64,000 nucleotides of DNA from Paenibacillus physcomitrellae (GTDB taxonomy: Bacteria > Bacillota > Bacilli > Paenibacillales > Paenibacillaceae). The translations under genes were made by a program, and so were the position numbers. This document shows, in pieces, positions 14,435-24,474 of this stretch (positions are counted from its first letter, which is position 1; the number at the start of each line of letters is the position of its first letter). The notes under the pieces were generated by a model that ran no database searches, had not been told where the DNA came from, and saw only the letters and a program-made list of their open reading frames with translations. Where the stretch lies: positions 248,001 through 312,000 of the forward strand of contig NZ_CP022584.1 in assembly GCF_002240225.1 (NCBI RefSeq). Reading direction: 5' to 3'.

Positions 14435-14839
14435 TTGAGAAGCAATAAAGGGTACTTTTATTTCTTGGTATGGATTGCGTTTGCAGTCCTGCTGCTTTAC
14501 TACGGAAATTCCTGGCTGGAGCAGATGAAGCACCGGACGAATGCAAGCGGAGACAATGATTTCGCGGTCATCGGGGAAACGGCTTATGCGTTAGTACTCG
14601 GTGCTTGCCTGAGCTTCCTTGTCGGCCTGCCCGGCCGTTTCAAGCCTCATAAGCCGCTGCTGCTGGCTTTGTTTGCGCCATGCTTTATCCTGTTTATTTA
14701 TGCTGTAGCAGCACAATATATCAAACTGCCGGAGATTCCCTGGTATGCGGAAGTGACCCGGTATGAGGGCCGTTTCTTTTTTGGCGTCATTAGCGGGTTA
14801 TCGTTGATTCATGGTTTATTTGAAAGCAGGAGAAGATAA
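14435..14839 (+). CDS. Uncharacterised four-helix membrane protein
   Basis: A 134-residue protein that I do not recognise. It has four hydrophobic segments (residues ~7-27, ~45-65, ~70-93, ~108-127) joined by short loops and ends in Glu-Ser-Arg-Arg-Arg. It starts with TTG 14435 and has a strong GGAGGAG site eight bases upstream. It sits tightly between an acetyltransferase and an SDR gene, so it is probably co-transcribed with them; no function is proposed. Confidence 0.8.
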   Translation: MRSNKGYFYFLVWIAFAVLLLYYGNSWLEQMKHRTNASGDNDFAVIGETAYALVLGACLSFLVGLPGRFKPHKPLLLALFAPCFILFIYAVAAQYIKLPEIPWYAEVTRYEGRFFFGVISGLSLIHGLFESRRR

Positions 14840-14858
14840 ACAAACGGGAGGCGAAGAT

Positions 14859-15605
14859 ATGTCATTTGAGAACAAGAAGGTAGTAATCACAGGGGCTGCA
14901 CAAGGGATAGGCAAAGGAGTCGCCGAAGCCTACGCCAAAGCCGGGGCCCATGTGATTTTGGCTGACATTGATGCAGAGCTTGGCGCCGCTGCTGCGGCTG
15001 CCATACGGCAGGATGGAGGACGAGCCGATTTCTTCGTATGTGACGTCAAATCCGAAGCTTCGGTCCAAGAGCTGATGAAACAAGCGGCAGGGGAAGATGA
15101 GACTGTGGATATTCTCATCAACAATGCCGGGTTAGGCATATGGAAATCCCCGCTTGAGCTTGGCCTCGACGAATGGGATCATGTCCTAAATACCAATGCG
15201 AGAGGCTGTTTCCTTTGTGCGCGTGAAGCGGCCAAGTATATGAGGAATTCCGGGGGAGGCTCGATTGTGAATCTGGCTTCGACCCGGGCGCTCATGTCCG
15301 AGCCTAACAGCGAGGCTTATGCGGCTTCCAAAGGGGCTATCGTCGCTTTGAGTCATGCGCTTGCGGTTTCACTTGGTCCGGACGGCATTATGGTCAACTG
15401 CATCAGTCCGGGCTGGATTGAGAATGGGGATTATGGAGCATTGCGTCCGGAGGATCATCAGCAGCATCCGGCCGGACGGGTGGGCAAAGCGGACGATATT
15501 GCCCGTGCCTGCCTGTATTTGACTTCTCCGGACAACGACTTCGTAACCGGCGTAAATCTGGTAGTCGACGGCGGAATGACACGTAAAATGATTTATGAAG
15601 AGTAA
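14859..15605 (+). CDS. Short-chain dehydrogenase/reductase (SDR)
   Basis: A 248-residue classical SDR. The dinucleotide-binding TGAAQGIG (residues ~11-18), the acidic residue of ILADID that favours NAD(H), NNAGLG, the active-site Ser in NLASTRALM and YAASK (Tyr and Lys) are all present, with the usual NCISPGWIENG and DGGMTRKM ends. The substrate is unknown. ATG 14859 has GGGAGGCG upstream; an upstream ATG at 14811 would overlap the preceding gene. The stop codon region is tandemly repeated: a ~20-base unit ending in the stop recurs directly after it. Confidence 0.92.
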   Translation: MSFENKKVVITGAAQGIGKGVAEAYAKAGAHVILADIDAELGAAAAAAIRQDGGRADFFVCDVKSEASVQELMKQAAGEDETVDILINNAGLGIWKSPLELGLDEWDHVLNTNARGCFLCAREAAKYMRNSGGGSIVNLASTRALMSEPNSEAYAASKGAIVALSHALAVSLGPDGIMVNCISPGWIENGDYGALRPEDHQQHPAGRVGKADDIARACLYLTSPDNDFVTGVNLVVDGGMTRKMIYEE

Positions 15606-15628
15606 CTGAGATTTATGAAGAGTAATTG
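15588..15628 (+). repeat. Tandem duplication over the SDR stop codon
   Basis: GATTTATGAAGAGTAACTGA is followed at once by a copy that differs at one base (GTAAT). The second copy lies in the untranslated region. Confidence 0.75.
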
Positions 15629-15653
15629 AACAGCCGAACAGCTATAACAAACA

Positions 15654-15685
15654 AGCTGGCCCGGGTTTCCCGGAGCCGGCTTTTT
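15654..15685 (+). terminator. Rho-independent terminator after the SDR gene
   Basis: AGCTGGC-CCGGG pairs with CCCGG-GCCGGCT (small mismatches), followed by TTTTT. Confidence 0.82.
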
Positions 15686-15819
15686 GTCGTTTACATTAGC
15701 CGGGCGTCCAAAGACCTGATGAAATTAGAGAAGAAGATGATCAGCTTGAATGTTAACTCTTGTAGAAAAGGTCTAGACTTGGCTTAAGGCCGTTATTTAC
15801 GAAAGGGAGGTGGTTTCTC

Positions 15820-16536
15820 ATGACAGAGCAGCTATACGTTGGCAGTGTATTTGCCGCAGGTATGTTATCTTTCTTTTCACCCTGCATATTGCCTCTGCTT
15901 CCGGTCTATTTGGCCTATCTTGGCAGCTCGGGGACGGAAGGCGCAAGCCCAACCGGCGCGAAGCAAGGTGCTTCAAGCTTCTCTCCTTTGCTAGCCCTTA
16001 GAACCTTGGTGTTTATACTCGGGCTGTCAACCGTGTTTGTGCTGCTCGGGTTTGGAGCGGGGGCGCTTGGCAGCGTATTGAACAGTTCCGTTTTTATTAC
16101 GCTCTGCGGCATTGTGGTCATTCTCTTTGGCCTCTATCAAACCGGTGTGGTCAAACTTCCATTTCTGGAACGGGAGAGAAAGATTCAGGCCGATTTCCAA
16201 AAGACACGCGGATGGGCTGGAGCCTACATCCTCGGCTTTACGTTCAGCTTTGGCTGGACACCTTGCATTGGACCGGTGCTGGCTGCGGTAATCAGCTTGT
16301 CTGCCAGCGGAGGATCCTGGTTGCCCGGAGTGACCTATATGGGGATCTATGCCTTGGGCCTGGCCGTTCCTTTTCTGATCATGTCGTTGTTCTCCGGTCT
16401 GCTGCTGACCCGGATTCGCGCGGTTTATAAACATATGAACAAGCTGAAGATCCTGTCCGGGGTTGTTCTGATGATTATGGGAGTGCTGCTGGTAACGAAC
16501 AAGCTGAATGCGATTACCGCTTATTTTCAATTTTAG
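15820..16536 (+). CDS. ccdA: CcdA-type thiol-disulfide transmembrane carrier
   Basis: A 238-residue DsbD-gamma/CcdA family membrane protein with six hydrophobic segments. The redox pair is visible: Cys22 in SFFSPCILPLLP (segment 1) and Cys149 in FGWTPCIGPVLA (segment 4). It carries reducing equivalents from cytoplasmic thioredoxin across the membrane to extracytoplasmic thioredoxin-like proteins. The next two genes, a membrane-anchored thioredoxin-like protein (16 bases on) and a lipoprotein MsrAB, are the expected receivers. ATG 15820 has GGGAGGTG upstream. Confidence 0.94.
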   Translation: MTEQLYVGSVFAAGMLSFFSPCILPLLPVYLAYLGSSGTEGASPTGAKQGASSFSPLLALRTLVFILGLSTVFVLLGFGAGALGSVLNSSVFITLCGIVVILFGLYQTGVVKLPFLERERKIQADFQKTRGWAGAYILGFTFSFGWTPCIGPVLAAVISLSASGGSWLPGVTYMGIYALGLAVPFLIMSLFSGLLLTRIRAVYKHMNKLKILSGVVLMIMGVLLVTNKLNAITAYFQF

Positions 16537-16551
16537 AAGGAGTGAAGAGAG

Positions 16552-17127
16552 ATGAACAGTAAACGGAATAGATGGATATGGGGAGCGATTTCAGCGGCGG
16601 CATTAATCCTTGTTGTTCTGGGCAGCCAAAGCCTGGATAAGCAAGGAGGGATTTCTCTGAACCGGTCTGTGAGCGCTGCGGAGACAACTGGACAAACGCT
16701 GAATCAAGGCCGGCCCGCACCGGATTTTAATTTAAAGGATACGAACGGCAACGCCGTGTCCCTGGCTGATTATAAAGGTGAGAAGGTTTATGTAAAATTC
16801 TGGGCCTCCTGGTGTCCGATCTGCCTGGCCGGTTTGGATGAAATCAACCAGCTGTCGGGCCAGCAGCATGATTACAAAGTGCTGACCATCGTCAGCCCCG
16901 GCTACAATGGGGAGCAGTCTGAAGCGGATTTCGTCAACTGGTTCTCCAAACGGGGATACGACAACATGGAGGTTCTGCTGGATGAGGGCGGCTCTTTAGC
17001 CAAACAATTTGGAGTCCGCGGTTATCCTTCCTCCTTTTACATCGGTTCAGACGGTGTGCTGGCTAAAAGTGTTCCGGGACATAACCCGAACGATCTGATT
17101 GCTCAAACGATTGATTCCATTCACTAA
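16552..17127 (+). CDS. Membrane-anchored TlpA/ResA-type thioredoxin-like protein
   Basis: A 191-residue extracytoplasmic thiol-disulfide protein. It has one N-terminal membrane segment (residues ~8-25), probably an uncleaved anchor, and a thioredoxin fold with the active site Cys88-Pro-Ile-Cys91 in KFWASWCPICLAGLDEI. The cis-proline region is RGYPSSFYIGSDG. Between CcdA and MsrAB it should pass electrons from CcdA to the methionine sulfoxide reductase, as Etrx proteins do in the pneumococcal ccdA-etrx-msrAB operons. ATG 16552 has AAGGAGTGAAGAG upstream. Confidence 0.93.
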   Translation: MNSKRNRWIWGAISAAALILVVLGSQSLDKQGGISLNRSVSAAETTGQTLNQGRPAPDFNLKDTNGNAVSLADYKGEKVYVKFWASWCPICLAGLDEINQLSGQQHDYKVLTIVSPGYNGEQSEADFVNWFSKRGYDNMEVLLDEGGSLAKQFGVRGYPSSFYIGSDGVLAKSVPGHNPNDLIAQTIDSIH

Positions 17128-17180
17128 TGGATGGACTGCTAATGGGCCGAAATTAACTATAAATGTTAAGGAGGATTACG

Positions 17181-18332
17181 ATGAAACGAATGAGACTGGG
17201 TTTTGGTTTGGCAAGTGCTTTGTTGCTAATCATGGCGATTACGGCTTGTTCCCCTTATAATCAAATTAGCGGAGCTGCTGAAAGTGTTGCTGCGGCAGCC
17301 GGGAGCGCTTTTGAAAGCAGTGCCCGTGTGACGACGGCTTCGCTGCCTAACCCGAACAAGGAAGTGGACTATTCCCACAGCGAGCTGCGTCAAATCTATT
17401 TGGCCGGTGGCTGCTTCTGGGGCGTGGAAGCTTACATTTCACGGATTTACGGCGTAAGCGACGCCGTCAACGGTTATGCCAACGGCACGGGTGAGAATCC
17501 GACCTATGAGGATGTAGTAAGAGGGGACCGCGGCTTTGCGGAAACCGTCGAAGTCACGTATGACCCTTCCCGCGTGTCGCTTAAAACGCTGCTGGAGGAT
17601 TATTTTAAAGTCATCGATCCGACCAGTGTGAACAAACAGGGTAACGACCGTGGTGTCAATTACCGCACGGGCGTCTATTATGAAGATCAAAAGGATCTGC
17701 CGGTCATTCAAGAGGTTGTTGCTGCTGAGCAGACTAAATACGACAAAAAGATTGTGACCGAAGTTCTGCCGCTGAGCAACTTCTATATGGCGGAAGAATA
17801 TCATCAGGACTATTTGGAGAAACATCCTGACGGCTATTGCCACATTGACCTCGGGATTCTGAACGAACAGACGGTAGACATCGATCCTGCCAAATATCCA
17901 AGACCAAGCAACGAGGAATTGAAGCAAAAGCTGACGAATGAACAATATCAGGTAGCGGTACTCGGCGATACGGAGCATGCTTTTTCGAATGCTTATTGGG
18001 ATAACTATGATCCCGGTATTTACGTGGATGTTGTGACAGGGGAGCCGCTGTTCTCCAGTGCCGACAAATACGATTCGGGCTGCGGCTGGCCGAGCTTCAC
18101 GAAGCCGATCATTCCGGAGGTTGTGAATTATAAGGAAGATACCAGCTTCGGTCTGGTCCGCACAGAAGTAAGAAGCCGCGCGGGAAATACCCATCTGGGA
18201 CACGTGTTTGATGATGGCCCTGCGGATAAAGGCGGCAAGAGATACTGCATCGACAGCGCGTCCATCCGTTTCGTGCCCGAAGCCGATATGGATAAAGAGG
18301 GATACGGCGATTTGATTAGCATTGTAAAATGA
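17181..18332 (+). CDS. msrAB: Lipoprotein MsrA-MsrB fusion, methionine sulfoxide reductase
   Basis: A 383-residue bifunctional enzyme on the outer face of the membrane. It has a lipoprotein signal with the lipobox Cys23 (MAITACS), an MsrA domain (~70-225) with catalytic Cys78 in [10 protein letters not shown], and an MsrB domain (~250-375) with catalytic Cys356 in [13 protein letters not shown]. MsrA acts on the S and MsrB on the R form of methionine sulfoxide. The MsrB part lacks the two CxxC zinc pairs of many MsrB proteins (it has [13 protein letters not shown]), as is usual in Msr fusions. ATG 17181 follows AAGGAGG; the ATG at 17163 lies before that site. It is the third gene of the ccdA unit. 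Confidence 0.95.
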   Translation: MKRMRLGFGLASALLLIMAITACSPYNQISGAAESVAAAAGSAFESSARVTTASLPNPNKEVDYSHSELRQIYLAGGCFWGVEAYISRIYGVSDAVNGYANGTGENPTYEDVVRGDRGFAETVEVTYDPSRVSLKTLLEDYFKVIDPTSVNKQGNDRGVNYRTGVYYEDQKDLPVIQEVVAAEQTKYDKKIVTEVLPLSNFYMAEEYHQDYLEKHPDGYCHIDLGILNEQTVDIDPAKYPRPSNEELKQKLTNEQYQVAVLGDTEHAFSNAYWDNYDPGIYVDVVTGEPLFSSADKYDSGCGWPSFTKPIIPEVVNYKEDTSFGLVRTEVRSRAGNTHLGHVFDDGPADKGGKRYCIDSASIRFVPEADMDKEGYGDLISIVK

Positions 18333-18356
18333 GTAAGTTAAGGGGTCTGCTGGGGC

Positions 18357-19136
18357 ATGTACAAACTGCTGATCGTGGAAGATGAAGAACTTATCCGAAG
18401 CGGAATTAAACGTTTTGTCCCGTTCGAGGAATTAAACATTGCCGAGATTTATGAGGCGGAGAACGGGGAGGAGGGGCTGGTAATTTTTCAGGAGCACAAG
18501 CCGGATCTTGTGCTCCTTGACATTAATATGCCCCGGATGAACGGACTGGATTTTGCCGCGAAAATCAAAGAATGGAAACCCGGGGTCAAGATCGCGATCA
18601 TTACCGGCTACGATTATTATGATTATGCGGTAGCCGCGCTGAAATTGGGCGTCGATGATTACGTGCTTAAGCCGGTTTCGCGTGGCGATGTTTTTGAAGT
18701 ATTAGGTAAATTGGTGCAGAAATTCAAGGATGAAGTCCAGCAGGCAGAAGTTCTGGCTCTTCTGAAGGAACTCCAATCTAACGGCGGCCAGCAGGAAGAA
18801 GCAGAACCGGCCGGCGAGAAGAAGCTGATAGCACAAGCAATAGGGGAGCATTTAGCCAACCCGGAGTTTTCATTAACGATGCTCTCGGAACAGATCGGGT
18901 ACAGCCCGGGGTATATGAGCACGCTGTTTAAAAGACTTTATAATGTATCTTTTCAGGATTATATTGCCCATGAGAGGCTGGAGCGCGCCAAGCTCCAGCT
19001 TCTGACATCAAACAAAAAAATTTACGAAATCTCCGAAGAGGTTGGCTTTGACAATCCCAACTATTTCAGCTCCTCGTTTAAGAAGAAGTTTGGCATGTCG
19101 CCGCTTCAATATCGCGAAAGGATTAAAGAAGGATGA
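18357..19136 (+). CDS. Response regulator, YesN type (AraC output)
   Basis: A 259-residue regulator with a receiver domain (Glu8-Asp9-Glu10 acidic pocket, phosphoacceptor Asp55 in LVLLDINMPRMNG, Lys in YVLKPVSRGD) and two AraC-type helix-turn-helix motifs at ~155-255 (FSLTMLSEQIGYSPGYMSTLFKRLYN; ISEEVGFDNPNYFSSSFKKKFGMSPLQYR). It begins 24 bases after msrAB with no terminator between and its end overlaps the kinase gene by four bases (ATGA). In Streptococcus pneumoniae, as I recall, a YesN-type pair (TCS09) also follows ccdA1-etrx1-msrAB1, so this order may be an old functional link. Confidence 0.94.
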   Translation: MYKLLIVEDEELIRSGIKRFVPFEELNIAEIYEAENGEEGLVIFQEHKPDLVLLDINMPRMNGLDFAAKIKEWKPGVKIAIITGYDYYDYAVAALKLGVDDYVLKPVSRGDVFEVLGKLVQKFKDEVQQAEVLALLKELQSNGGQQEEAEPAGEKKLIAQAIGEHLANPEFSLTMLSEQIGYSPGYMSTLFKRLYNVSFQDYIAHERLERAKLQLLTSNKKIYEISEEVGFDNPNYFSSSFKKKFGMSPLQYRERIKEG

Positions 19137-20866
19137 AGCTCTTTGTGCGCTCGCTTCAATTTCGTATCTCCTGGATTTATATCCTGATCAGCATTCTCGG
19201 CATAGGGGTTACCGGGGCAGTGCTGTATGCGGGCATTTCTCGCGTTGTGCTGCAGGAATCGGTAGATTCCAGCCAAATGGCCATTTCTAAAGGCGGGACC
19301 TATATCGTCATGTATCTCGACCGCCTGGAAGTGCTTGCCAAGACGCTGGCTGATAGCCCGCAGACCAAACGGACACTGGCTTCCAAGGACAAAACCGGGG
19401 AGCATGATGTGCTGACTTCCATTGAAAATGTAAGGGAAACCGATCCTTTTATCAAATCGGTTATTGTCATCGGCAAAGATGGTTATGTGCTTTCTAACGA
19501 AAAAAGTTTGAATATGACGCGATCTTCCAATATGATGAAAGAACCATGGTATGCAGCAGCCGTTCAAAGCAGGGTGCCTGCTTTGACTTCCGCACGGATG
19601 CAGAATTTTTCGATGAACAAAACGGATTGGGTGATCTCTATGAGCCAGGAAATCCGTGACGACTCAGGCCGAAACCTGGGCGTTGTTCTATTGGATGTTG
19701 AATATAAAGGGTTTGAGGATTATCTGAACAAGCTGAATCTTGGAAGCGAAGGTTATGTCTATATTCTCAACGATCAAAATGAAGTTGTTTATAACAAGGA
19801 TGTTTCCTACTATACAGACCCCGCCAAGAGGCAGCAGTTAATTGCCTTGAAGGAGGGGCCGCAGGGCTACGATAAAGAACAAAACAGGCTGGTTTATCAA
19901 ACCAGACTGGAAGGAACAGACTGGACTTTGGTAGGCGTGAGCTCCTTGGACGGACTTCGGCAAGTCCGAATCCAGCTGCAGCGGACTTTTCTAACGGTAG
20001 CTGCTGCTTTGCTGGTCTTAATTCTCCTTACGTCCCCATGGATTGCCAAGGGAATTACTCGTCCTGTCCGGAGGCTGGAGTCTGCCATGCAGCAGGTGCA
20101 GGGCGGCCTTTTGACGATCAGTGTCCCTGAAACGGGGGTCACGGAAGTGCAGGGGCTGGCCCGCCATTTTAATGTGATGGTTCAGGAAATCAGGCAGCTG
20201 CTCAAAGATAAGGAAGCCAAAGAGCAGGCTTTGCGGCTGCATGAGCTGAGCGTCCTGCACAGTCAAATCAATCCGCATTTTCTTTATAATACGCTGGACA
20301 CGATCGTTTGGATGGCTGAATTTCAGGACACGGACAGGGTCATCGCTACAACTAAAGCCTTGGCGGAATTTTTTCAATTGTCCTTGAGCGGGGGCAGTGA
20401 ATTTACCACCATTGAGAAAGAGTTGGCCCATGTATCGCAGTACCTGTTCATTCAGAAGGAACGATACGGAGACAAGCTTTCGTATGATATCAGCAGTGAT
20501 TCGTCGGTGAAAGAAATCACAATCCCTAAAATTATTCTTCAGCCTTTAGCAGAAAATGCGTTATATCATGGGATCAGGGAAATGAGCGGCCCTGGTAAGA
20601 TAGAAATCCGGTGCGGAAAGACGGAAGATGGCAGAATCGAGTTCATCGTCAAAGACGACGGGGCAGGATTCGATCCAGCCCGGCTTGGACAGATTTCAGG
20701 TAGTTCCAGGCTGGGCGGCGTGGGCATCCGAAATGTAGATGAACGCTTGAAGCTTTATTATGGTCCCCATTATGGTATTGAATTGCATTCCTCTTCGGGG
20801 AAGGGGACAGAAGTCATCATTAGTATTCCAGATCCGCAAAATACGAAAGGAGAACAAGAGAAATGA
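19133..20866 (+). CDS. Sensor histidine kinase, YesM/LytS type
   Basis: A 577-residue membrane kinase with a first membrane segment (~15-37), a large extracytoplasmic sensor region of Cache type (~38-282), a second segment (~283-303), HAMP (~305-357) and a His_kinase domain with the phosphoacceptor His at about 381 in [23 protein letters not shown], then HATPase_c ([41 protein letters not shown]). It is coupled by ATGA overlaps to the regulator before it and the chemoreceptor after it. The Cache domain suggests a small-molecule ligand outside the cell. Confidence 0.93.
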   Translation: MKLFVRSLQFRISWIYILISILGIGVTGAVLYAGISRVVLQESVDSSQMAISKGGTYIVMYLDRLEVLAKTLADSPQTKRTLASKDKTGEHDVLTSIENVRETDPFIKSVIVIGKDGYVLSNEKSLNMTRSSNMMKEPWYAAAVQSRVPALTSARMQNFSMNKTDWVISMSQEIRDDSGRNLGVVLLDVEYKGFEDYLNKLNLGSEGYVYILNDQNEVVYNKDVSYYTDPAKRQQLIALKEGPQGYDKEQNRLVYQTRLEGTDWTLVGVSSLDGLRQVRIQLQRTFLTVAAALLVLILLTSPWIAKGITRPVRRLESAMQQVQGGLLTISVPETGVTEVQGLARHFNVMVQEIRQLLKDKEAKEQALRLHELSVLHSQINPHFLYNTLDTIVWMAEFQDTDRVIATTKALAEFFQLSLSGGSEFTTIEKELAHVSQYLFIQKERYGDKLSYDISSDSSVKEITIPKIILQPLAENALYHGIREMSGPGKIEIRCGKTEDGRIEFIVKDDGAGFDPARLGQISGSSRLGGVGIRNVDERLKLYYGPHYGIELHSSSGKGTEVIISIPDPQNTKGEQEK

Positions 20867-22554
20867 GCGTGAAATCGATTTCCACAACTTTAGAAAGTCC
20901 TTCTGCTTCAAGCCGTGTCAAGCTTCCTTTCTGGAGTCTTCCTCGTAAAATACTATTGATTCTTTTAATCATGTTTATTGTAATGGTCACTGTCTTGAGC
21001 ACAGCGGTCCACCGGCAGGACCGGTCGCTGATTATGGATGAAAGTCTGGAACGAGCTGAAACGGTTATCCGTACTCTGGATGCGTTAATCAGTGACAGCA
21101 GCCAGTCTGCTATGCTTCAGCCTTACATTCTGGAACAGCTTAGAATGCAGCCTGACATTGAATCCATGTTAATTTATGAAGCTTCGGAAGACGGTAAAGT
21201 TATTGCTGCCAAAGAGCAATCCATGCTGGGCACCCCAATCCCGCCGGAGGTTCTGAATGCGGCGAAAGCAGATGAGCAGATTCAAAACTTTAAATCAAAA
21301 GAATTGGAACTAATTGCCCCGATACATATTGGCGAAACGTCGGCGTATGTCATCCAGGTTCTCTTTTCTTTAGAAAAAGAGTTTAAATCCGCTAATGACC
21401 TATTAGCGGACACCATTTTAATAGGTGTAGTCGTTCTCGTTATTTTCGGCATCCTTCTCTTTTTCCTTGTTAAGTGGCTTGTATCCAAACCGATTCGACA
21501 GGTTATGGGCGTGGCCCATGAAATTTCTGAAGGAAATCTGCTGGCTGACATACCGGCAAACCACAGGAAAGACGAAATCGGCATGCTGTTCCAATCCTTT
21601 ACGAAGATGACAGACAGTCTCCGCTATTTGATCGGTAACGTCCGATTCGGAACTGCTCAGGTCAGCCTGGCGGTGAATCGCCTGGTCGAGAGTGCAGAAA
21701 CAACCGAAACGGCTGCGCTTGAAATCTCTACGAATGTCAAGGAGCTTTCTGCAGGCAGCGATATGCAGCTTGGTCTAGCTCAGGATAATGCTGAAGCTAT
21801 GGAAGAAATGGCATCCGGCGTCCTGCGGATCGCCGACTCCTCGCTTCGTGTGGCTGACACCAGCCAAGAGACGAGCCAGCTGGCCAATAAAGGGGACGAG
21901 TCGCTGCAGCAAAATGTGGAGCAGATGAAGCGGATTGAACAAACCGTTCAAATGCTGAACAACGCCCTTCACTCCCTGACAGGCAAAACGGAAAAAATCG
22001 AAGAAATGGTGAAATTGATTAACGAAATTTCGGCGCAAACCAATTTGCTGGCGTTAAATGCGGCCATTGAAGCTGCCAGAGCAGGTGATGCTGGCCGGGG
22101 ATTCGGGGTCGTAGCCGATGAAATTCGCAAGCTGGCTGAACAAACCGAAAATTCCACGCATGAGATTTCCGAGCTTGTTCAATCCATCCGTGACGATTCC
22201 GTATCTTCTCTGACCTCGATGGAAGCTGTAAACAGCGAGGTAGTGGACGGAATCCGGCAGACGGAAGAAGCCGGTGTTATTTTCAAACATATTTTAGGGA
22301 AAATTGAAGAGGTCACCGCACATATTCAGGAGGTTTCTTCAGCGTCCCAGCAGATTTCTGCGGGAACCGAAGAGACGGCTGCTGCGATCTCCGAAACCTC
22401 CAGAATTGCCCGCGCAGCTTCCGAGAAAGCTCATGTTTCCTCGGACAATGTAACAGAGCAGCTGAATCAAATCAATGAAATCAAGAAATTGTCCGATCAA
22501 GTTAAACTGCTTATGAGTAATCTGCGCGAAACAGAGTCTGCATTTAAAATTTAA
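20863..22554 (+). CDS. Methyl-accepting chemotaxis protein
   Basis: A 563-residue chemoreceptor with two membrane segments (~30-48 and ~184-206) enclosing a ~135-residue sensor domain, HAMP (~205-258) and a signalling domain (~290-560). The conserved tip that contacts CheA and CheW is at ~387-427 ([26 protein letters not shown], then [18 protein letters not shown]). The ATG overlaps the stop of the kinase gene by four bases, an unusual coupling of a chemoreceptor with a two-component system. A terminator follows at 22587. No che genes are in the window. Confidence 0.95.
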   Translation: MSVKSISTTLESPSASSRVKLPFWSLPRKILLILLIMFIVMVTVLSTAVHRQDRSLIMDESLERAETVIRTLDALISDSSQSAMLQPYILEQLRMQPDIESMLIYEASEDGKVIAAKEQSMLGTPIPPEVLNAAKADEQIQNFKSKELELIAPIHIGETSAYVIQVLFSLEKEFKSANDLLADTILIGVVVLVIFGILLFFLVKWLVSKPIRQVMGVAHEISEGNLLADIPANHRKDEIGMLFQSFTKMTDSLRYLIGNVRFGTAQVSLAVNRLVESAETTETAALEISTNVKELSAGSDMQLGLAQDNAEAMEEMASGVLRIADSSLRVADTSQETSQLANKGDESLQQNVEQMKRIEQTVQMLNNALHSLTGKTEKIEEMVKLINEISAQTNLLALNAAIEAARAGDAGRGFGVVADEIRKLAEQTENSTHEISELVQSIRDDSVSSLTSMEAVNSEVVDGIRQTEEAGVIFKHILGKIEEVTAHIQEVSSASQQISAGTEETAAAISETSRIARAASEKAHVSSDNVTEQLNQINEIKKLSDQVKLLMSNLRETESAFKI

Positions 22555-22586
22555 TCTAAAATTAAAATTTGCAGCGGCTCAGGCGG

Positions 22587-22631
22587 CCTGCGGAAACCCG
22601 AAATGTTCGGGGATTCCGCAGGTCTTTTTTT
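22587..22631 (+). terminator. Rho-independent terminator of the msr/TCS/chemoreceptor unit
   Basis: CCTGCGGAA-CCCGAA pairs with TTCGGG-TTCCGCAGG, followed by a run of T. It is the first clear terminator after ccdA, about 6.8 kb upstream. Confidence 0.92.
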
Positions 22632-22746
22632 ATATCGTTATTAGGTTTCCGAGATCTGGTTAAAAATAAAGAAGGATGAGAATCTTAACTCATTAGGTTG
22701 AATCCAAATGCATTTGGCGTTTCGCGGCTGGAAGGAGGCGGAAGAC

Positions 22747-24435
22747 TTGAAGGAGCGTTGGTGGAAGGAAAGTGTTGTGTATCAAATTTATCCGGTCAGC
22801 TTCCGGGATACCAACGGGGACGGCATAGGTGATCTGCGCGGCATTACGTCCAAATTGGACTATTTGAAAGATCTCGGCGTGGATGTAATCTGGGTATGCC
22901 CGATTTATAAATCGCCCAACCATGATAATGGCTATGATATAAGCGATTACTGCGACATTATGAAAGAGTTTGGCACCATGGAGGACTTCGACCGGATGCT
23001 GCGAGAAATTCATGCGCGCGGCATGAAACTTATGATGGACCTGGTTCTGAACCATACCTCTGATGAACATCCCTGGTTTCTGGAATCGGCTTTGTCCAAG
23101 GACAATCCCAAACGGGATTATTATATTTGGCGCAAAGGGAAGAACGACGGTCCCCCAAACAACTGGGAATCGTATTTCAGCGGATCGGTCTGGGAATACG
23201 ACGCGAAAACGGACGAATATTATCTGCATCTGTATTCTAAACACCAGCCGGACCTGAACTGGGAGAATGAGACGGTCATCGACGAGCTGCACAACATGGT
23301 GCATTGGTGGCTGAAAAAAGGGGTGGACGGCTTCCGGTTTGACGCTATTGCCCATATCGTCAAAGCGCAAGGCTTTCCAGATGCCTCTAATCCATACAAT
23401 ACCAAAACGGTGCGGGCCTACGAGCTTTTCTCCAATCTGGAGAAAGTACACACACTGCTGCAGAACCTGAATGATAAGGTGCTCTATTTCTACGATATTA
23501 TGACGGTTGGCGAAACCTCGGGTCTTGGACCGGAGCAGGCGCTCGATTACGTGGGGGATACCAGGCGGGAGCTCAATATGGTTTTTCAGTTTGAACATAT
23601 GTTTCTGGACGCCATGTCGGCCGGGAGCGGGAAATGGGATTATAAACCCTGGAACCTGCTCGACTTGAAGAAAGTCATGAGTCTTTGGCAGACCGTCCTT
23701 CATAATAGAGGCTGGAATGCCAACTATCTAAATAACCATGACCAGCCCAGATCGGTCAGCCGCTTTGGCAACGACGGGAAATACCGGGTGGAATCGGCTA
23801 AAATGCTGGCGACATTTATCCATACGCTTGAAGGCACGCCGTATATTTACCAGGGTGAAGAAATCGGCATGACCAATGCTGATTTTACTTCCATTGAGGA
23901 CTATAGGGATGTCGAAACCCTCAATTTCTATCAGGAAAGAATGCTGGAGGGCATGCCTGAAGAAGAGCTGCTGCAGAAGATCAAACGAAAGAGCCGCGAT
24001 AACGCAAGAACGCCGATGCAGTGGGATGACAGCGAACATGGCGGATTTACGACCGGCACACCTTGGATCAAGGTGAATGGCAATTATAAGGATATCAATG
24101 TAGCCAAGGCCGTTAAAGATCCGGATTCGATCTATCATTACTACCGCAAGCTGATTGCCCTGCGTAAAGAACATAAAGTGATTGTTTATGGCGAATACAA
24201 GCTTTTGCTGCCGCTGCATCCGGAAATTTACGCTTACACCCGGACGCTTGAGGAGGATGGACTACTCGTGCTGCTGAACTTCTTTGACGAGGAGCCTGTC
24301 TGTGAACTGCCGGACGATATTCGGGGCAAGGAGCTGGAGCTGCTAATTTCCAATTACCAGCCGCAGCCGGGTGAGTCTATCGACAAGCTGAAGCTCCGTC
24401 CCTATGAGGCCCGAGTCTATAAGTTTAAAGTATGA
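22747..24435 (+). CDS. GH13 alpha-glucosidase / oligo-1,6-glucosidase (MalL-like)
   Basis: A 562-residue cytoplasmic GH13 enzyme. The triad is Asp199 (DGFRFDAI), Glu256 (TVGETSG) and Asp332 (NNHDQPR); QPDLNWEN is the oligo-1,6-glucosidase subfamily mark. With the TTG start at 22747 (AAGGAGG eight bases upstream) the catalytic Asp falls at 199, as I recall for the Bacillus cereus enzyme; an ATG at 22708 lacks a site. The residue after the nucleophile is Ala, where Val goes with alpha-1,6 and Ala or Thr with alpha-1,4 preference, so maltose-type substrates are likely. It would finish oligosaccharides made by the pullulanase and phosphorylase encoded downstream. Confidence 0.92.
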   Translation: MKERWWKESVVYQIYPVSFRDTNGDGIGDLRGITSKLDYLKDLGVDVIWVCPIYKSPNHDNGYDISDYCDIMKEFGTMEDFDRMLREIHARGMKLMMDLVLNHTSDEHPWFLESALSKDNPKRDYYIWRKGKNDGPPNNWESYFSGSVWEYDAKTDEYYLHLYSKHQPDLNWENETVIDELHNMVHWWLKKGVDGFRFDAIAHIVKAQGFPDASNPYNTKTVRAYELFSNLEKVHTLLQNLNDKVLYFYDIMTVGETSGLGPEQALDYVGDTRRELNMVFQFEHMFLDAMSAGSGKWDYKPWNLLDLKKVMSLWQTVLHNRGWNANYLNNHDQPRSVSRFGNDGKYRVESAKMLATFIHTLEGTPYIYQGEEIGMTNADFTSIEDYRDVETLNFYQERMLEGMPEEELLQKIKRKSRDNARTPMQWDDSEHGGFTTGTPWIKVNGNYKDINVAKAVKDPDSIYHYYRKLIALRKEHKVIVYGEYKLLLPLHPEIYAYTRTLEEDGLLVLLNFFDEEPVCELPDDIRGKELELLISNYQPQPGESIDKLKLRPYEARVYKFKV

Positions 24436-24474
24436 GGATAGAAATGAATGCCGGATACAGGAGTGAGGAGAGAC

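Noticed and set aside
22693..23703. A 336-codon open frame on the minus strand inside the alpha-glucosidase gene
   Set aside because: It lies wholly opposite a clear GH13 gene with catalytic motifs, has no ribosome site and gives an unlikely protein with many His, Phe and Ile; it is a shadow frame.
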